From NCBI GenBank assembly GCA_900547785.1, contig URIB01000023.1, forward strand, positions 1-14,706: a stretch of 14,706 nt of DNA. Reading direction: 5' to 3'. Under the pieces are notes generated by a model. The model did no database searches and was not told where the DNA came from. It saw only the letters and a program-made list of their open reading frames with translations. How positions within the stretch are numbered: the stretch's first letter is position 1; every line of letters begins with the position of its first letter. The DNA is from an uncultured Dialister sp. GTDB taxonomy: Bacteria > Bacillota > Negativicutes > Veillonellales > Dialisteraceae. Shown one piece after another: positions 6,504 to 14,079 of this stretch. The position numbers and the translations under genes were made by a program.

Positions 6504-7090
6504 GCATGGAAAGAAATAAGTGTGAGCAAAACCAATAAATGACGAAATAACTCACACAAAAAAGCTGTTCCACATGTAAAAAAGAAAAGTACACGGAATG
6601 CAAGCTGTCCCCGGACACGGGAAAAGTGGCGGCGTTAGCCGACGAAAGGGGCAAGTGTGGGTAAAGCTGAAAAAGCGATTTTTACAGAGCAGTATTAAAT
6701 ACCTGCCTGTCATTCTTGAACGAAGTGAAGAATCTGGCATAGGATACGGGTATTAAATATTCTTACCTGTGTACACCAACATGCCCCTATCGCCTCGCAG
6801 GCTCGGCACTTCCCTCCGAGTGCGGGGGAAGCTGACACTAAGGAAGAAAGCAATCAAGTTTTTATAAGTGTGAGCAGAAACGAAAGAAGGAAAACGAGTG
6901 TGGGCAGACACGGGAAAAGGATTTCGTAGAATGGTACGGGTGATTTTATTTGGCAACGGTAATTTCTTTTTGATTTCTTTTTTTTAAATACTGTCAAAAA
7001 TGACATAAACATTAAAAATCAAGAAAATATAAATTAATTTCCTCTCATAAATCGTTTGTGCTTGTTTTCGGAACGCCTGCAAACCCGCAT
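6504..7090. other. Gene-free region upstream of the adhesin
   Basis: No credible gene lies between the permease terminator and the adhesin regulatory region. It holds an inverted repeat GTGTGAG/CTCACAC (6520-6526 with 6551-6557), the dispersed repeat copy at 6597-6850 and, from 6868, a short degenerate re-start of the same family (GTGTGAGCAGAAACG, 6868-6882, and the related 6898-6914). From about 6945 to 7065 the DNA becomes strongly AT-rich with no readable frame, typical of the far-upstream part of a bacterial promoter region. Confidence 0.7.
6597..6850 (+). repeat. Dispersed intergenic repeat, copy A
   Basis: The element has three recognisable blocks also found at 14080-14377 in the same order and orientation. 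Block 1 starts GCAAGCTGTCCCCGG and includes a small hairpin (CGGC 6630-6633 with GCCG 6638-6641), then GACGAAAGGGGCAAG. Block 2 is a 42 bp hairpin unit (6702-6743) built around CTGTCATTCTTGAACG and AAGAATCTGGCA. Block 3 (6766-6850) starts CCTGTGTACACCAAC and holds CGGCACTTCCCTCCG with a pairing CGGGGGAAG arm. No frame is conserved among all copies, so this is non-coding repeat DNA rather than a gene. Confidence 0.85.
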
Positions 7091-7107
7091 ATTGACTTAA
7101 ATTCAAT
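7091..7107. promoter_or_regulatory. 17 bp dyad upstream of the adhesin promoter
   Basis: ATTGACTTAAATTCAAT is a palindrome except for one mismatched pair (positions 6 and 12). Its centre is about 100 nt upstream of the predicted transcription start, a position suited to an activator or distal repressor site. The TTGA-N7-TCAA spacing is one base longer than the Crp/Fnr pattern, so no family is assigned. Confidence 0.4.
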
Positions 7108-7140
7108 ACTTTCGGAGCTTAGGTAAATTATGACAAAAAA

Positions 7141-7186
7141 CGATACATCATGCTAAATTAAGAATTTGATTATTGCTAATGTATCG
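7141..7186. promoter_or_regulatory. Inverted repeat spanning the adhesin -35 box
   Basis: CGATACAT (7141-7148) and ATGTATCG (7179-7186) are perfect 8 bp inverted arms 30 nt apart. They bracket the -35 box and enter the spacer, ending 2 nt before the -10 box. This is a plausible two-half-site operator. The AT-rich setting means it could also be chance. Confidence 0.45.
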
Positions 7187-7194
7187 ATTATAAT
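7166..7194 (+). promoter_or_regulatory. Predicted promoter of the trimeric autotransporter gene
   Basis: TTGATT (7166-7171) and a perfect TATAAT (7189-7194) have an ideal 17 nt spacer. The predicted transcription start is near 7201, giving a leader of about 75 nt that contains the T8-G8 tract and the competing hairpins. Confidence 0.7.
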
Positions 7195-7223
7195 AAATAT
7201 ACTTAAAAGTGTCGGAGTCTATA

Positions 7224-7270
7224 TTTTTTTTGGGGGGGGTGGAGAAAATCCCCTCCCTCGTTTTGGGAGG
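7224..7270 (+). promoter_or_regulatory. Homopolymer-containing leader with two competing hairpins
   Basis: The leader carries eight T (7224-7231) followed directly by eight G (7232-7239). The G tract can pair along its whole length with CCCCTCCC (7250-7257, one G-U) around a 10 nt loop. Alternatively CCTCCC (7252-7257) pairs perfectly with GGGAGG (7265-7270), the Shine-Dalgarno of the adhesin, around loop TCGTTTT. The two stems share 7252-7257 and cannot coexist. The first leaves the ribosome binding site free; the second hides it. The sequence is seen directly; the switching role is inference. Confidence 0.55.
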
Positions 7271-7275
7271 TTACA

Positions 7276-10200
7276 ATGAACAAGATTTACAAATTGGTTT
7301 GGAGCAAGGTAAGGAACACCTGGGTGGTCACCTCAGAGTTGGCGAACTCGCATGCGAAAAGCACCTCAGGCCGGGTCAAAGGCAGTGTGCTTGCGGTATC
7401 CGTACTGACGGCACTTTTGGGGAGCGCACTTTTCCCGATGGACGCCGTTTACGCCGCGGATCCCGTTGCTGACGGACAAACGCACTATGTTTCTGTCGGC
7501 GTGAAGCAGAGCGAGAAGATCAAAGTAAGAAAAAATGTGTACGATGCCAATGGTCACTTTCTGCGTGTGGAAGAAGAAGAAGTCGAAATCGATCCGACTA
7601 AAAACTATAATCCTCCTGCGAATCCTTCGGTTAACTTCATCGGCATCGGCGCCGACCTCTCTCAATATGGGAACGGTTCTGTCGGTGTTGGATTTAAGTC
7701 GGGCGCCGCGGAATATGGAACCGCGTTGGGCACCAATGCGAGAGCAGGCTCGCTTGGCGATGTCGCTATCGGATGGCAAGCGTTCACAAGCGGTTTTGTA
7801 GGTGCCACAGGCAAATATACCGCCCCGAATAAAATCGCGATCGGTACGCAATCCACCGCGCTGGAAGAAAACGGCATTTCCATCGGCACCAAGAGCAAAA
7901 CTTGGGATAAAAACTCGATCGCTATCGGTAATGAAGCGGAAATAGGCAACGAAGGCGACATAGCCGGCAACGACTCGATCGCTATCGGTAATCAGGCGAA
8001 GATTCAGGGACAACATAACGTTGCGATCGGTTCCGGCGTCACTGTGGGAGTAGGTGAGAAAGATAGTGCGAGTTCCTATGTAGTCGCCATTGGCAGCGAC
8101 TCTCATGCTTACGATACGGACAGCGTTGTCATCGGCGGTCACAGTGAAGTTCGCGAAAATGCCGTTGTCGTCGGTAACCGTTCCAAAGCCGGCATGCAGT
8201 CGGTGGCGTTGGGCAGCGACATTAAAGCAGGCGAATGGTCGGTTGCTATTGGGGTGAGCAGCAAAGCGAAGAATCACGCGATCGCCATGGGTTACTCTTC
8301 GGAAGCATCGGCGGCGGACTCCGTCGCCTTCGGTAATCATGCAAAGGCCAACGCACTCGGTGCGATTGCCATCGGCAGTGACCATGATTCTTCGACCGGC
8401 GGGGCGCAGGCGTACAGCGGTGACACGATTGCCATCGGTCGCGGAGCGAAAGCCGGCAATGAAGATGATACGGCAACGGTGTATAATAGCGTCGCTGTCG
8501 GACGGGAAGCCAGAGCGTACGGCAAAAACTCGATCGCATTGGGCGGAACTGCCAATGTAGGTGATATCTGGCAAAAAAAATTAGCTGATGGCGGTACGGC
8601 GATCGGTAGCACCTCCAATGCAGCCATGGAAAACGCTACGGCGATCGGATTTCATTCCATCGCTTACGCGAAAGACGCGGTCACTATCGGCGCGAACACC
8701 AGAACGGAAGTCGCGGGCGCAGTCGCTTTGGGCAGCGAATCTCAGGCAACGGTCGGCGCCGGCGTGTATGGCTATGATCCGTTTGATGAGAACAGACAAC
8801 AGGAATCGCCTACATGGAAATCTACGAAGGGTGCTGTCAGCGTAGGCACAGATGCTTATGATCCTAATTTGAAGAAACAAGTTAAGGAAACCCGTCAGAT
8901 TACCAATGTTGCCGCCGGCACCGAAAATACAGACGCGGTGAACGTTGCCCAGCTGAAAAGTCTTAAATATCGGGCAGCTGCTGATTTAGAAGCCGCGGAG
9001 AAGAAATTAAACCAAGGCATCGAAAAGAATGCCGGAAACATCCGCAATCTTTCCAAGAAAGTAGACGGAAATACCGACAATATCAACAACTTGAAACAAC
9101 AGCGTCTTACCGACATCAAAAATATTAATCAATCGATAGAGGGACACACGACCCGTTTCGTTTCCGTTAACAGAGGAAACACTAATGAAACATCAGATAA
9201 CTACCTTAATGACGGAGCGACAAAAATAGGATCTATCGCGATCGGACACAATGCTCATGCGAACGGAGAACAGGCCGTTACTTTAGGCTACAATTCATTC
9301 ACCAGAGGACAGGGCAGTGTTATCATCGGTGAAAGTTCGGATCACTCCACTCTTGCAACTGCCACGCTCAAAGACGGACAATTCGATCAAAGTATCATTG
9401 TCGGCAGTCAGAACGAAGTCTATGCGAAAGATGCGGATTTGGGCGGACGAGAAGATACTATTTTAGGAAGCAAGAATAATATTACAGAATCCCATGGCAC
9501 ATTTGTCCGCGGCGTAGGCAACTATGTGGCTGACGCGTATAATGACGAAGTCATGACCGCTGATGAAAAGAAACAACTGGAAGGCTATTTGCGTGATAAT
9601 GAGGATGCGCCGGAAAGTCCGGTCGGCCTGTTTGAAAAAGAAAGAAGCCATGTCACTGTTGACGGAGACGGCAATGCGGTAGCGGGCGCTATCTATACCC
9701 GTGTTTCGGGTGTGAGCAACGAAATTTCCAATTCGGATGGCACTCCGAGAGTATCCTACAATATTATTACGGGCAACAGAAACACCGTCATCGACTCGAA
9801 TCATAACCTGATACTGGGCGATAATCACGAGTTGGACAAGGTCAATGGAAATATCATTATCGGCTCTTTGACAAAGAAAGCGAAAACGGAAGCGTCGAAC
9901 GTAACCGTCCTCGGCAATGATGCCAATGTCAGCGTGGAAGGCGGGGTCGCTTTGGGGACCGGCTCGGTAGCGGATACCGCCGCGGAAGTGGCCGGGTATG
10001 ACCCTCTCACGGGAGAAGGATCCACAGAAACCGGACCGGCATGGAAATCCGGAAACGGCGCCGTCTCTGTAGGCGCGGCGGATAAGACAAGACAGATCAC
10101 CAACCTCGCCGCGGGCATGGCGGATACCGACGCGGTCAACGTCGCCCAGCTGAAAGCCATCAAACAGAAAATAGACAACGGCGCGATTCATTATTTCTCC

Positions 10201-13200
10201 GTGAGGTCGGATGACAGCGCAGCTCCCGAAGGAACGAACTGGAATAATGACGGAGCGAGCGGAAACAATGCGGTTGCGATCGGTTCATTTGCCAAGGCGA
10301 TGCAGAAATCTGCTACCGCTGTAGGCGCTAAAACCGCTGCTGCCGGGAAAGGCGCGAATGCTTATGGCGGCGGCATCGCGGCCGGAGAAGGAACGGTGGC
10401 GATCGGACAGAATGCGGTAGCGGCTTCGAAATCGGGTATCACCCAAGAGGAATATGACGCGCTCACTCGTTCCCAACAAACATTTTATATTTCTGATAAC
10501 AACGGCTTATATTACCAGTATCAATATCAACAAGGGAAACGCACAAGAGACGAACAAAATTATAATGTAGCCATCGGTTCGGGAGCGGAAAGCTATGCAA
10601 ACCAAACCGTTTCTTTGGGGTATAAAGCAAAATCGGATGTAGACGGCGGTGTCGCGTTAGGCGCAGGGTCTTCGGCAAACAGACAGGCCGGTGGCATCGG
10701 ATACATTGCGACAGGAAGCAGCGCGACTTTTGAAGATGCCTTGACGACCTTGAACCAAAAAGAAGACTATGATAAATGGACGGGGATTGTTGATGCCTCG
10801 AAAAAAGAATACGATAAATTGACCAAAAAATTTGACATAGCCAGGACAAACGAGAGCAAAGCCAAAGCGAAAGCGGATCTTGATGCATGGAAGGAACAGC
10901 ATGCAGATTTCGTAGAAGCGTTGACCGCGAAAGAAAAGCTGGAAGCGACATGGAAAGGTACCAAAGGGGCCGTCAGTGTAGGCAAGGATGAAATCAATGA
11001 GGCAGGAAACAGAGTCATTGCAAGCCGCCAGATTACCAATGTGGCGGCAGGCACGGAAGACACCGACGCGGTCAATGTAGCGCAGCTGAAAACCGCCAAG
11101 ACCACAGTCGAAGCGGGTGATTATGTCACTGTCAGCGAAGGGACAAATGCTGATGGTAGCAAAGAATACACCGTCAGCGGACCGAAACTGGCAGCAAAAA
11201 CCGGAGACACAAACATAATTGTTGAAGACGATGTAGAAGAAGCCACAAAGAAAAAAGTGGGCTACAAACTCAGCCTGAATAAAACACTCACAGGACTTGA
11301 AAGCATAACCAGCGACACCTTCAAATCAGGCGATAACGTAACAATCAATAAAGAAGGTCTTACCATTACAGGCGGACCGTCCGTGACCACAACAGGAATT
11401 GATGCAGGCAATAAGAAAATCACCAATGTGGCAGATGGCGACGTATCCGCAACCAGCACCGACGCGGTGAACGGAAAACAGTTAAACGAACTGAAACAAA
11501 ATGTAGCGGAGAATAAAGTCACTGTAGAAGCGGCAAAAGACAGCCAGATTACCGTTACCGCTGAAAAACAAGCGGACAAGTCTACAAAATATGTGGTAGA
11601 TATAGAAAAAGACGGCACCATTGACGGAGCAAAGGACGGCAATCTCGTTACCGGAAAAACCGTCAAGGACTATGTCGATGCGAATAAAGTAACTGTTACA
11701 GGTGACGAAGACAGCGGTATCAAAGTCAAAAACATGGCAGCAGACGGACAACCCGCCAACTACCAGGTAAGCTTAGGTGACAAAATTAAAGCAGGGGATG
11801 TCATTGTTGATGGCACGAAAGGGCAGGGACAAATCACAGGACTCTCCAATACGACCTGGGATGCTGGCAATATTGTCTCCGGCCGTGCAGCGACAGAAGA
11901 TCAGCTGAAAGCAGTATCAGACGTAGCGAAAAAGCAGACCACAGTCAAAGCGGGAGATTATGTCACTGTCAGCGAAGGCACAAATGTTGATGGCGGCAAA
12001 GAATACACCGTAACCGGGCCGAAACTGGCAGCAAAAACCGGAGATACAAACATAGTTGTTGAAGACGATGTAGAAGAAACTACAAAGAAAAAAGTGGGCT
12101 ACAAACTCAGCCTGAATAAAACACTCACAGGATTTGAAAGCATAACAAGCGACACATTCAAATCAGGCGATAACGTGACAATCAATAAAGAGGGTCTTAC
12201 CATTACAGGCGGACCGTCCGTGACCACAACAGGAATTGATGCAGGCAATAAGAAAATCACTAACGTAGCCGCAGGTACCGAAAAAACCGATGCAGTCAAT
12301 GTGGAACAACTGGACAACGTAGAAAATAAAGTCAATACCAATACAACGAACATCGCAGTGAACAAGGCGGCCATCGAAAAGAACGCCGGAGATATCGCAG
12401 CGAACAAGACGGCGATCGAAAAGAATGCCGGTGATATTGCAGCGAACAAGACGGCGATCGAAAAGAACGCCGGAGATATTGCAGCGAACAAGACAGCGAT
12501 CGAAAAGAATGCCGGAGATATCGCGGCGAACAAGACGGCTATCGAAAAGAACGCCGGAGATATCGCAGCGAATAAGACGGCTATCGAAAAGAACACGAAA
12601 GACATTGCCGCTAAGATGACCTCGTGGAAGCTGAAAGCCGAAGACGTTGCAGGGGAAGAGGAAATCAAAGACGGTAATGAAGTTACCTTTGGTGTAGTGG
12701 AAAAAGACAAGGGACTAACCGTCACGAGAGAGGGAGGAACTATCAAGTACGGTATCGAGGGAGATAAGATTGATATTTCTAAAAACGAGAGCATTACCGG
12801 TTTGAAAAAAGAAATCGAAGAGAGTAAGGTAACGCTTGAGGGGGATGATACCACCGGCATCGTAGTTACACCGGAGAAAAAAGATGGAAAGCCGACCAAT
12901 TATAAGATTTCTCTCGGTGATAAAGCCAAGGTGGGAGATGTCACCATTGACGGAACGAAAGGGAAAGGCAGTATTTCCGGTCTTTCGGAAGTCAAAGTTG
13001 GCGATGATGTGAAGCTTGATAAAGAGGGACTTACCATCAACGGCGGACCGTCCATGACAAAAGGCGGCATTAACGCAGGCGATAAGAAAATCACTAACGT
13101 GAAAGACGGAGATATTTCCGAAAACAGCAAAGACGCTGTGAACGGCGGACAGCTGTATAAAGTGGACAACAAAGTCAATGTCAACAGTCAGAATATTTCC

Positions 13201-13914
13201 ATCCTCGGAAATAAAATGGGTGAACTCGGAAACCGTGTAAACAGAGTCGGCGCAGGTGCGGCAGCTCTGGCGGCACTCCATCCGCTTGATTTCGATCCCG
13301 ATGACAAATGGGATTTCGCCGCAGGATACGGCAACTATAAAGGCGCGAACGCGGCGGCTGTTGGTGCATACTACCGTCCGAATGAAGATACGATGATCAG
13401 TATCGGCGGATCTTTCGGCGGCGGAGAAAACATGGTGAACGCAGGCATTGCCGTAAAACTCGGTCAGGGCAATCACGTTACCACATCGAAAGTGGCAATG
13501 GCGAAAGAAATCAAAGATCTTCGCAAAGAAGTGGAAGTGCTGCGGCAGGCAATAGCAGGTATCGGCCAAGGACAACCGATGGATCCTGTCAAGATGAAAC
13601 TGTTCCCGGATATCGAGAAGAATCACTGGGCATACGAAGCCGTTGAAGCTTTGGCAAAACAGGGACTGTTGGAAGGATACCCGGACGGCACATTCGGCGG
13701 AGATCGCATGATGACCCGTTATGAATTTGCAGAAATCGTTTACAGAGCCATGCAAAAAGGACTCAACGTGAACGAAAGACTGATTCAGGAATTTGAACCG
13801 GAATTGGAACGGTTCCGTGTCGATGTCGTTGCAAAAGATAAAGATGGAAATCCGGTCATCGAAAGAGTAAGAGTCAACAAAAAAGCGGATACTGCAGAAA
13901 CTGCAAACGCATAA
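7276..13914 (+). CDS. Giant trimeric autotransporter adhesin (YadA-like) with C-terminal SLH domain
   Basis: This 2212-residue type Vc secreted adhesin is expected to trimerise at the surface and mediate attachment or autoaggregation. In order: an extended signal peptide starting MNKIYKLVWSKVRNTW, hydrophobic core about 37-53, likely cleavage after AVYA60; head 1 (about 118-510, many AIG/SVAIG YadA-head repeats); neck near 540; short coiled coil; head 2 (about 627-930) with neck near 939; head 3 (about 972-1145) with an unusual charged helical insert (1146-1224) and neck near 1251; stalk with further neck motifs near 1380, 1659 and 1937; coiled-coil repeats 1696-1779; YadA anchor about 1985-2065 with four beta strands; coiled coil 2072-2095; SLH domain about 2109-2158 and a 54-residue tail. 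The ATG at 7276 is fixed by the signal peptide and GGGAGG 5 nt upstream. Because the anchor's C-terminus faces the periplasm, the SLH can bind the cell wall. It stands alone with its own promoter and terminator. Ligand unknown. Confidence 0.95.
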   Translation: MNKIYKLVWSKVRNTWVVTSELANSHAKSTSGRVKGSVLAVSVLTALLGSALFPMDAVYAADPVADGQTHYVSVGVKQSEKIKVRKNVYDANGHFLRVEEEEVEIDPTKNYNPPANPSVNFIGIGADLSQYGNGSVGVGFKSGAAEYGTALGTNARAGSLGDVAIGWQAFTSGFVGATGKYTAPNKIAIGTQSTALEENGISIGTKSKTWDKNSIAIGNEAEIGNEGDIAGNDSIAIGNQAKIQGQHNVAIGSGVTVGVGEKDSASSYVVAIGSDSHAYDTDSVVIGGHSEVRENAVVVGNRSKAGMQSVALGSDIKAGEWSVAIGVSSKAKNHAIAMGYSSEASAADSVAFGNHAKANALGAIAIGSDHDSSTGGAQAYSGDTIAIGRGAKAGNEDDTATVYNSVAVGREARAYGKNSIALGGTANVGDIWQKKLADGGTAIGSTSNAAMENATAIGFHSIAYAKDAVTIGANTRTEVAGAVALGSESQATVGAGVYGYDPFDENRQQESPTWKSTKGAVSVGTDAYDPNLKKQVKETRQITNVAAGTENTDAVNVAQLKSLKYRAAADLEAAEKKLNQGIEKNAGNIRNLSKKVDGNTDNINNLKQQRLTDIKNINQSIEGHTTRFVSVNRGNTNETSDNYLNDGATKIGSIAIGHNAHANGEQAVTLGYNSFTRGQGSVIIGESSDHSTLATATLKDGQFDQSIIVGSQNEVYAKDADLGGREDTILGSKNNITESHGTFVRGVGNYVADAYNDEVMTADEKKQLEGYLRDNEDAPESPVGLFEKERSHVTVDGDGNAVAGAIYTRVSGVSNEISNSDGTPRVSYNIITGNRNTVIDSNHNLILGDNHELDKVNGNIIIGSLTKKAKTEASNVTVLGNDANVSVEGGVALGTGSVADTAAEVAGYDPLTGEGSTETGPAWKSGNGAVSVGAADKTRQITNLAAGMADTDAVNVAQLKAIKQKIDNGAIHYFSVRSDDSAAPEGTNWNNDGASGNNAVAIGSFAKAMQKSATAVGAKTAAAGKGANAYGGGIAAGEGTVAIGQNAVAASKSGITQEEYDALTRSQQTFYISDNNGLYYQYQYQQGKRTRDEQNYNVAIGSGAESYANQTVSLGYKAKSDVDGGVALGAGSSANRQAGGIGYIATGSSATFEDALTTLNQKEDYDKWTGIVDASKKEYDKLTKKFDIARTNESKAKAKADLDAWKEQHADFVEALTAKEKLEATWKGTKGAVSVGKDEINEAGNRVIASRQITNVAAGTEDTDAVNVAQLKTAKTTVEAGDYVTVSEGTNADGSKEYTVSGPKLAAKTGDTNIIVEDDVEEATKKKVGYKLSLNKTLTGLESITSDTFKSGDNVTINKEGLTITGGPSVTTTGIDAGNKKITNVADGDVSATSTDAVNGKQLNELKQNVAENKVTVEAAKDSQITVTAEKQADKSTKYVVDIEKDGTIDGAKDGNLVTGKTVKDYVDANKVTVTGDEDSGIKVKNMAADGQPANYQVSLGDKIKAGDVIVDGTKGQGQITGLSNTTWDAGNIVSGRAATEDQLKAVSDVAKKQTTVKAGDYVTVSEGTNVDGGKEYTVTGPKLAAKTGDTNIVVEDDVEETTKKKVGYKLSLNKTLTGFESITSDTFKSGDNVTINKEGLTITGGPSVTTTGIDAGNKKITNVAAGTEKTDAVNVEQLDNVENKVNTNTTNIAVNKAAIEKNAGDIAANKTAIEKNAGDIAANKTAIEKNAGDIAANKTAIEKNAGDIAANKTAIEKNAGDIAANKTAIEKNTKDIAAKMTSWKLKAEDVAGEEEIKDGNEVTFGVVEKDKGLTVTREGGTIKYGIEGDKIDISKNESITGLKKEIEESKVTLEGDDTTGIVVTPEKKDGKPTNYKISLGDKAKVGDVTIDGTKGKGSISGLSEVKVGDDVKLDKEGLTINGGPSMTKGGINAGDKKITNVKDGDISENSKDAVNGGQLYKVDNKVNVNSQNISILGNKMGELGNRVNRVGAGAAALAALHPLDFDPDDKWDFAAGYGNYKGANAAAVGAYYRPNEDTMISIGGSFGGGENMVNAGIAVKLGQGNHVTTSKVAMAKEIKDLRKEVEVLRQAIAGIGQGQPMDPVKMKLFPDIEKNHWAYEAVEALAKQGLLEGYPDGTFGGDRMMTRYEFAEIVYRAMQKGLNVNERLIQEFEPELERFRVDVVAKDKDGNPVIERVRVNKKADTAETANA
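10711..10947 (+). other. Helical insert within head module 3 of the adhesin
   Basis: At the other two head-neck junctions the chain runs directly from a GYDP turn through a short linker to TWKSTKGAVSVG or AWKSGNGAVSVG. In module 3 the same junction (GYIA...ATWKGTKGAVSVG) carries about 79 extra residues (1146-1224), rich in Lys, Asp, Ala and Glu and strongly helix-forming (for example ALTTLNQKEDYDKW and AKAKADLDAWKEQHADF). Confidence 0.6.
11101..11433 (+). repeat. Stalk duplication in the adhesin, copy 1
   Basis: This 333 bp (111-codon) block recurs at 11938-12270, exactly 837 bp downstream, with no gaps. Only about seven residues differ (for example NADGSK against NVDGGK, GLES against GFES). 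The block runs from TTVEAGDYVTVSEG through to the neck motif KKITNVA. Confidence 0.9.
11938..12270 (+). repeat. Stalk duplication in the adhesin, copy 2
   Basis: This is the second copy of the block at 11101-11433. A much more diverged third relative is visible in the protein at about 12826-13110 (KVTLEGDDTTGIVV through GDKKITNV), which resembles 11692-11880 plus the end of the duplicated block. Confidence 0.9.
12361..12612 (+). repeat. Six tandem 42 bp repeats encoding a coiled coil
   Basis: Six units of exactly 42 bp encode the 14-residue unit NKTAIEKNAGDIAA (first unit NKAA, last unit IEKNTKDIAA). Each unit is two heptads with Ile at a and Asn at d (IEKNAGD, IAANKTA), the N@d pattern known in trimeric autotransporter stalks where core Asn layers bind anions. 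Units differ only by a few, mostly silent, bases, so copy number could change in frame. Confidence 0.93.
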
Positions 13915-13928
13915 AGTAAAATCAAAAG

Positions 13929-13959
13929 ACCCCAAGGAAATAAAAAGCCTTGGGGTTTT
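13929..13959 (+). terminator. Intrinsic terminator of the adhesin gene
   Basis: ACCCCAAGG (13929-13937) pairs with CCTTGGGGT (13948-13956), with a T run 13956-13959 then CTGTT, starting 14 nt after the stop codon. The A-rich 5' side suggests it could work in both directions. Confidence 0.88.
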
Positions 13960-14033
13960 CTGTTGCCGGAAAATAAAGAGAAGAAACAGAAATCGGTACG
14001 AACGGCTTGCCTTGTTATAAAAGAATATAAAAT

Positions 14034-14058
14034 ACAAGCCGTCCCCGCTTGTCGGGAA
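14034..14058 (+). repeat. Fragment of the dispersed repeat
   Basis: The sequence CAAGCCGTCCCCGCTTGTCGGG is nearly identical to the first bases of copy C (14574 onward), but the rest of the element is missing. It looks like a decayed or truncated copy next to copy B. Confidence 0.6.
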
Positions 14059-14079
14059 GCAAGGAAAGAATGCAAGTTT

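Noticed and set aside
6753..6956. A 67-residue minus-strand frame containing RREVPSLRGDRG
   Set aside because: It is a translation of repeat block 3 and its hairpin. Such frames are common false genes made by intergenic repeats.
7141..7186. Invertible promoter element (fimS-like) in front of the adhesin
   Set aside because: The arms are only 8 bp and 30 nt apart, too short for known DNA invertases. Inversion would move only the -35 box, and no recombinase gene is nearby.
7209..7472. A GTG-initiated upstream frame running through the G tract that could be fused to the adhesin by slippage
   Set aside because: The GTG has no ribosome binding site and starts within a few bases of the predicted transcription start. 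A fusion would bury the extended signal peptide.
12361..12612. Regular 42 bp repeats considered as a CRISPR array
   Set aside because: The units are contiguous with no spacers, lie in frame and encode a coiled coil; no cas genes are present.
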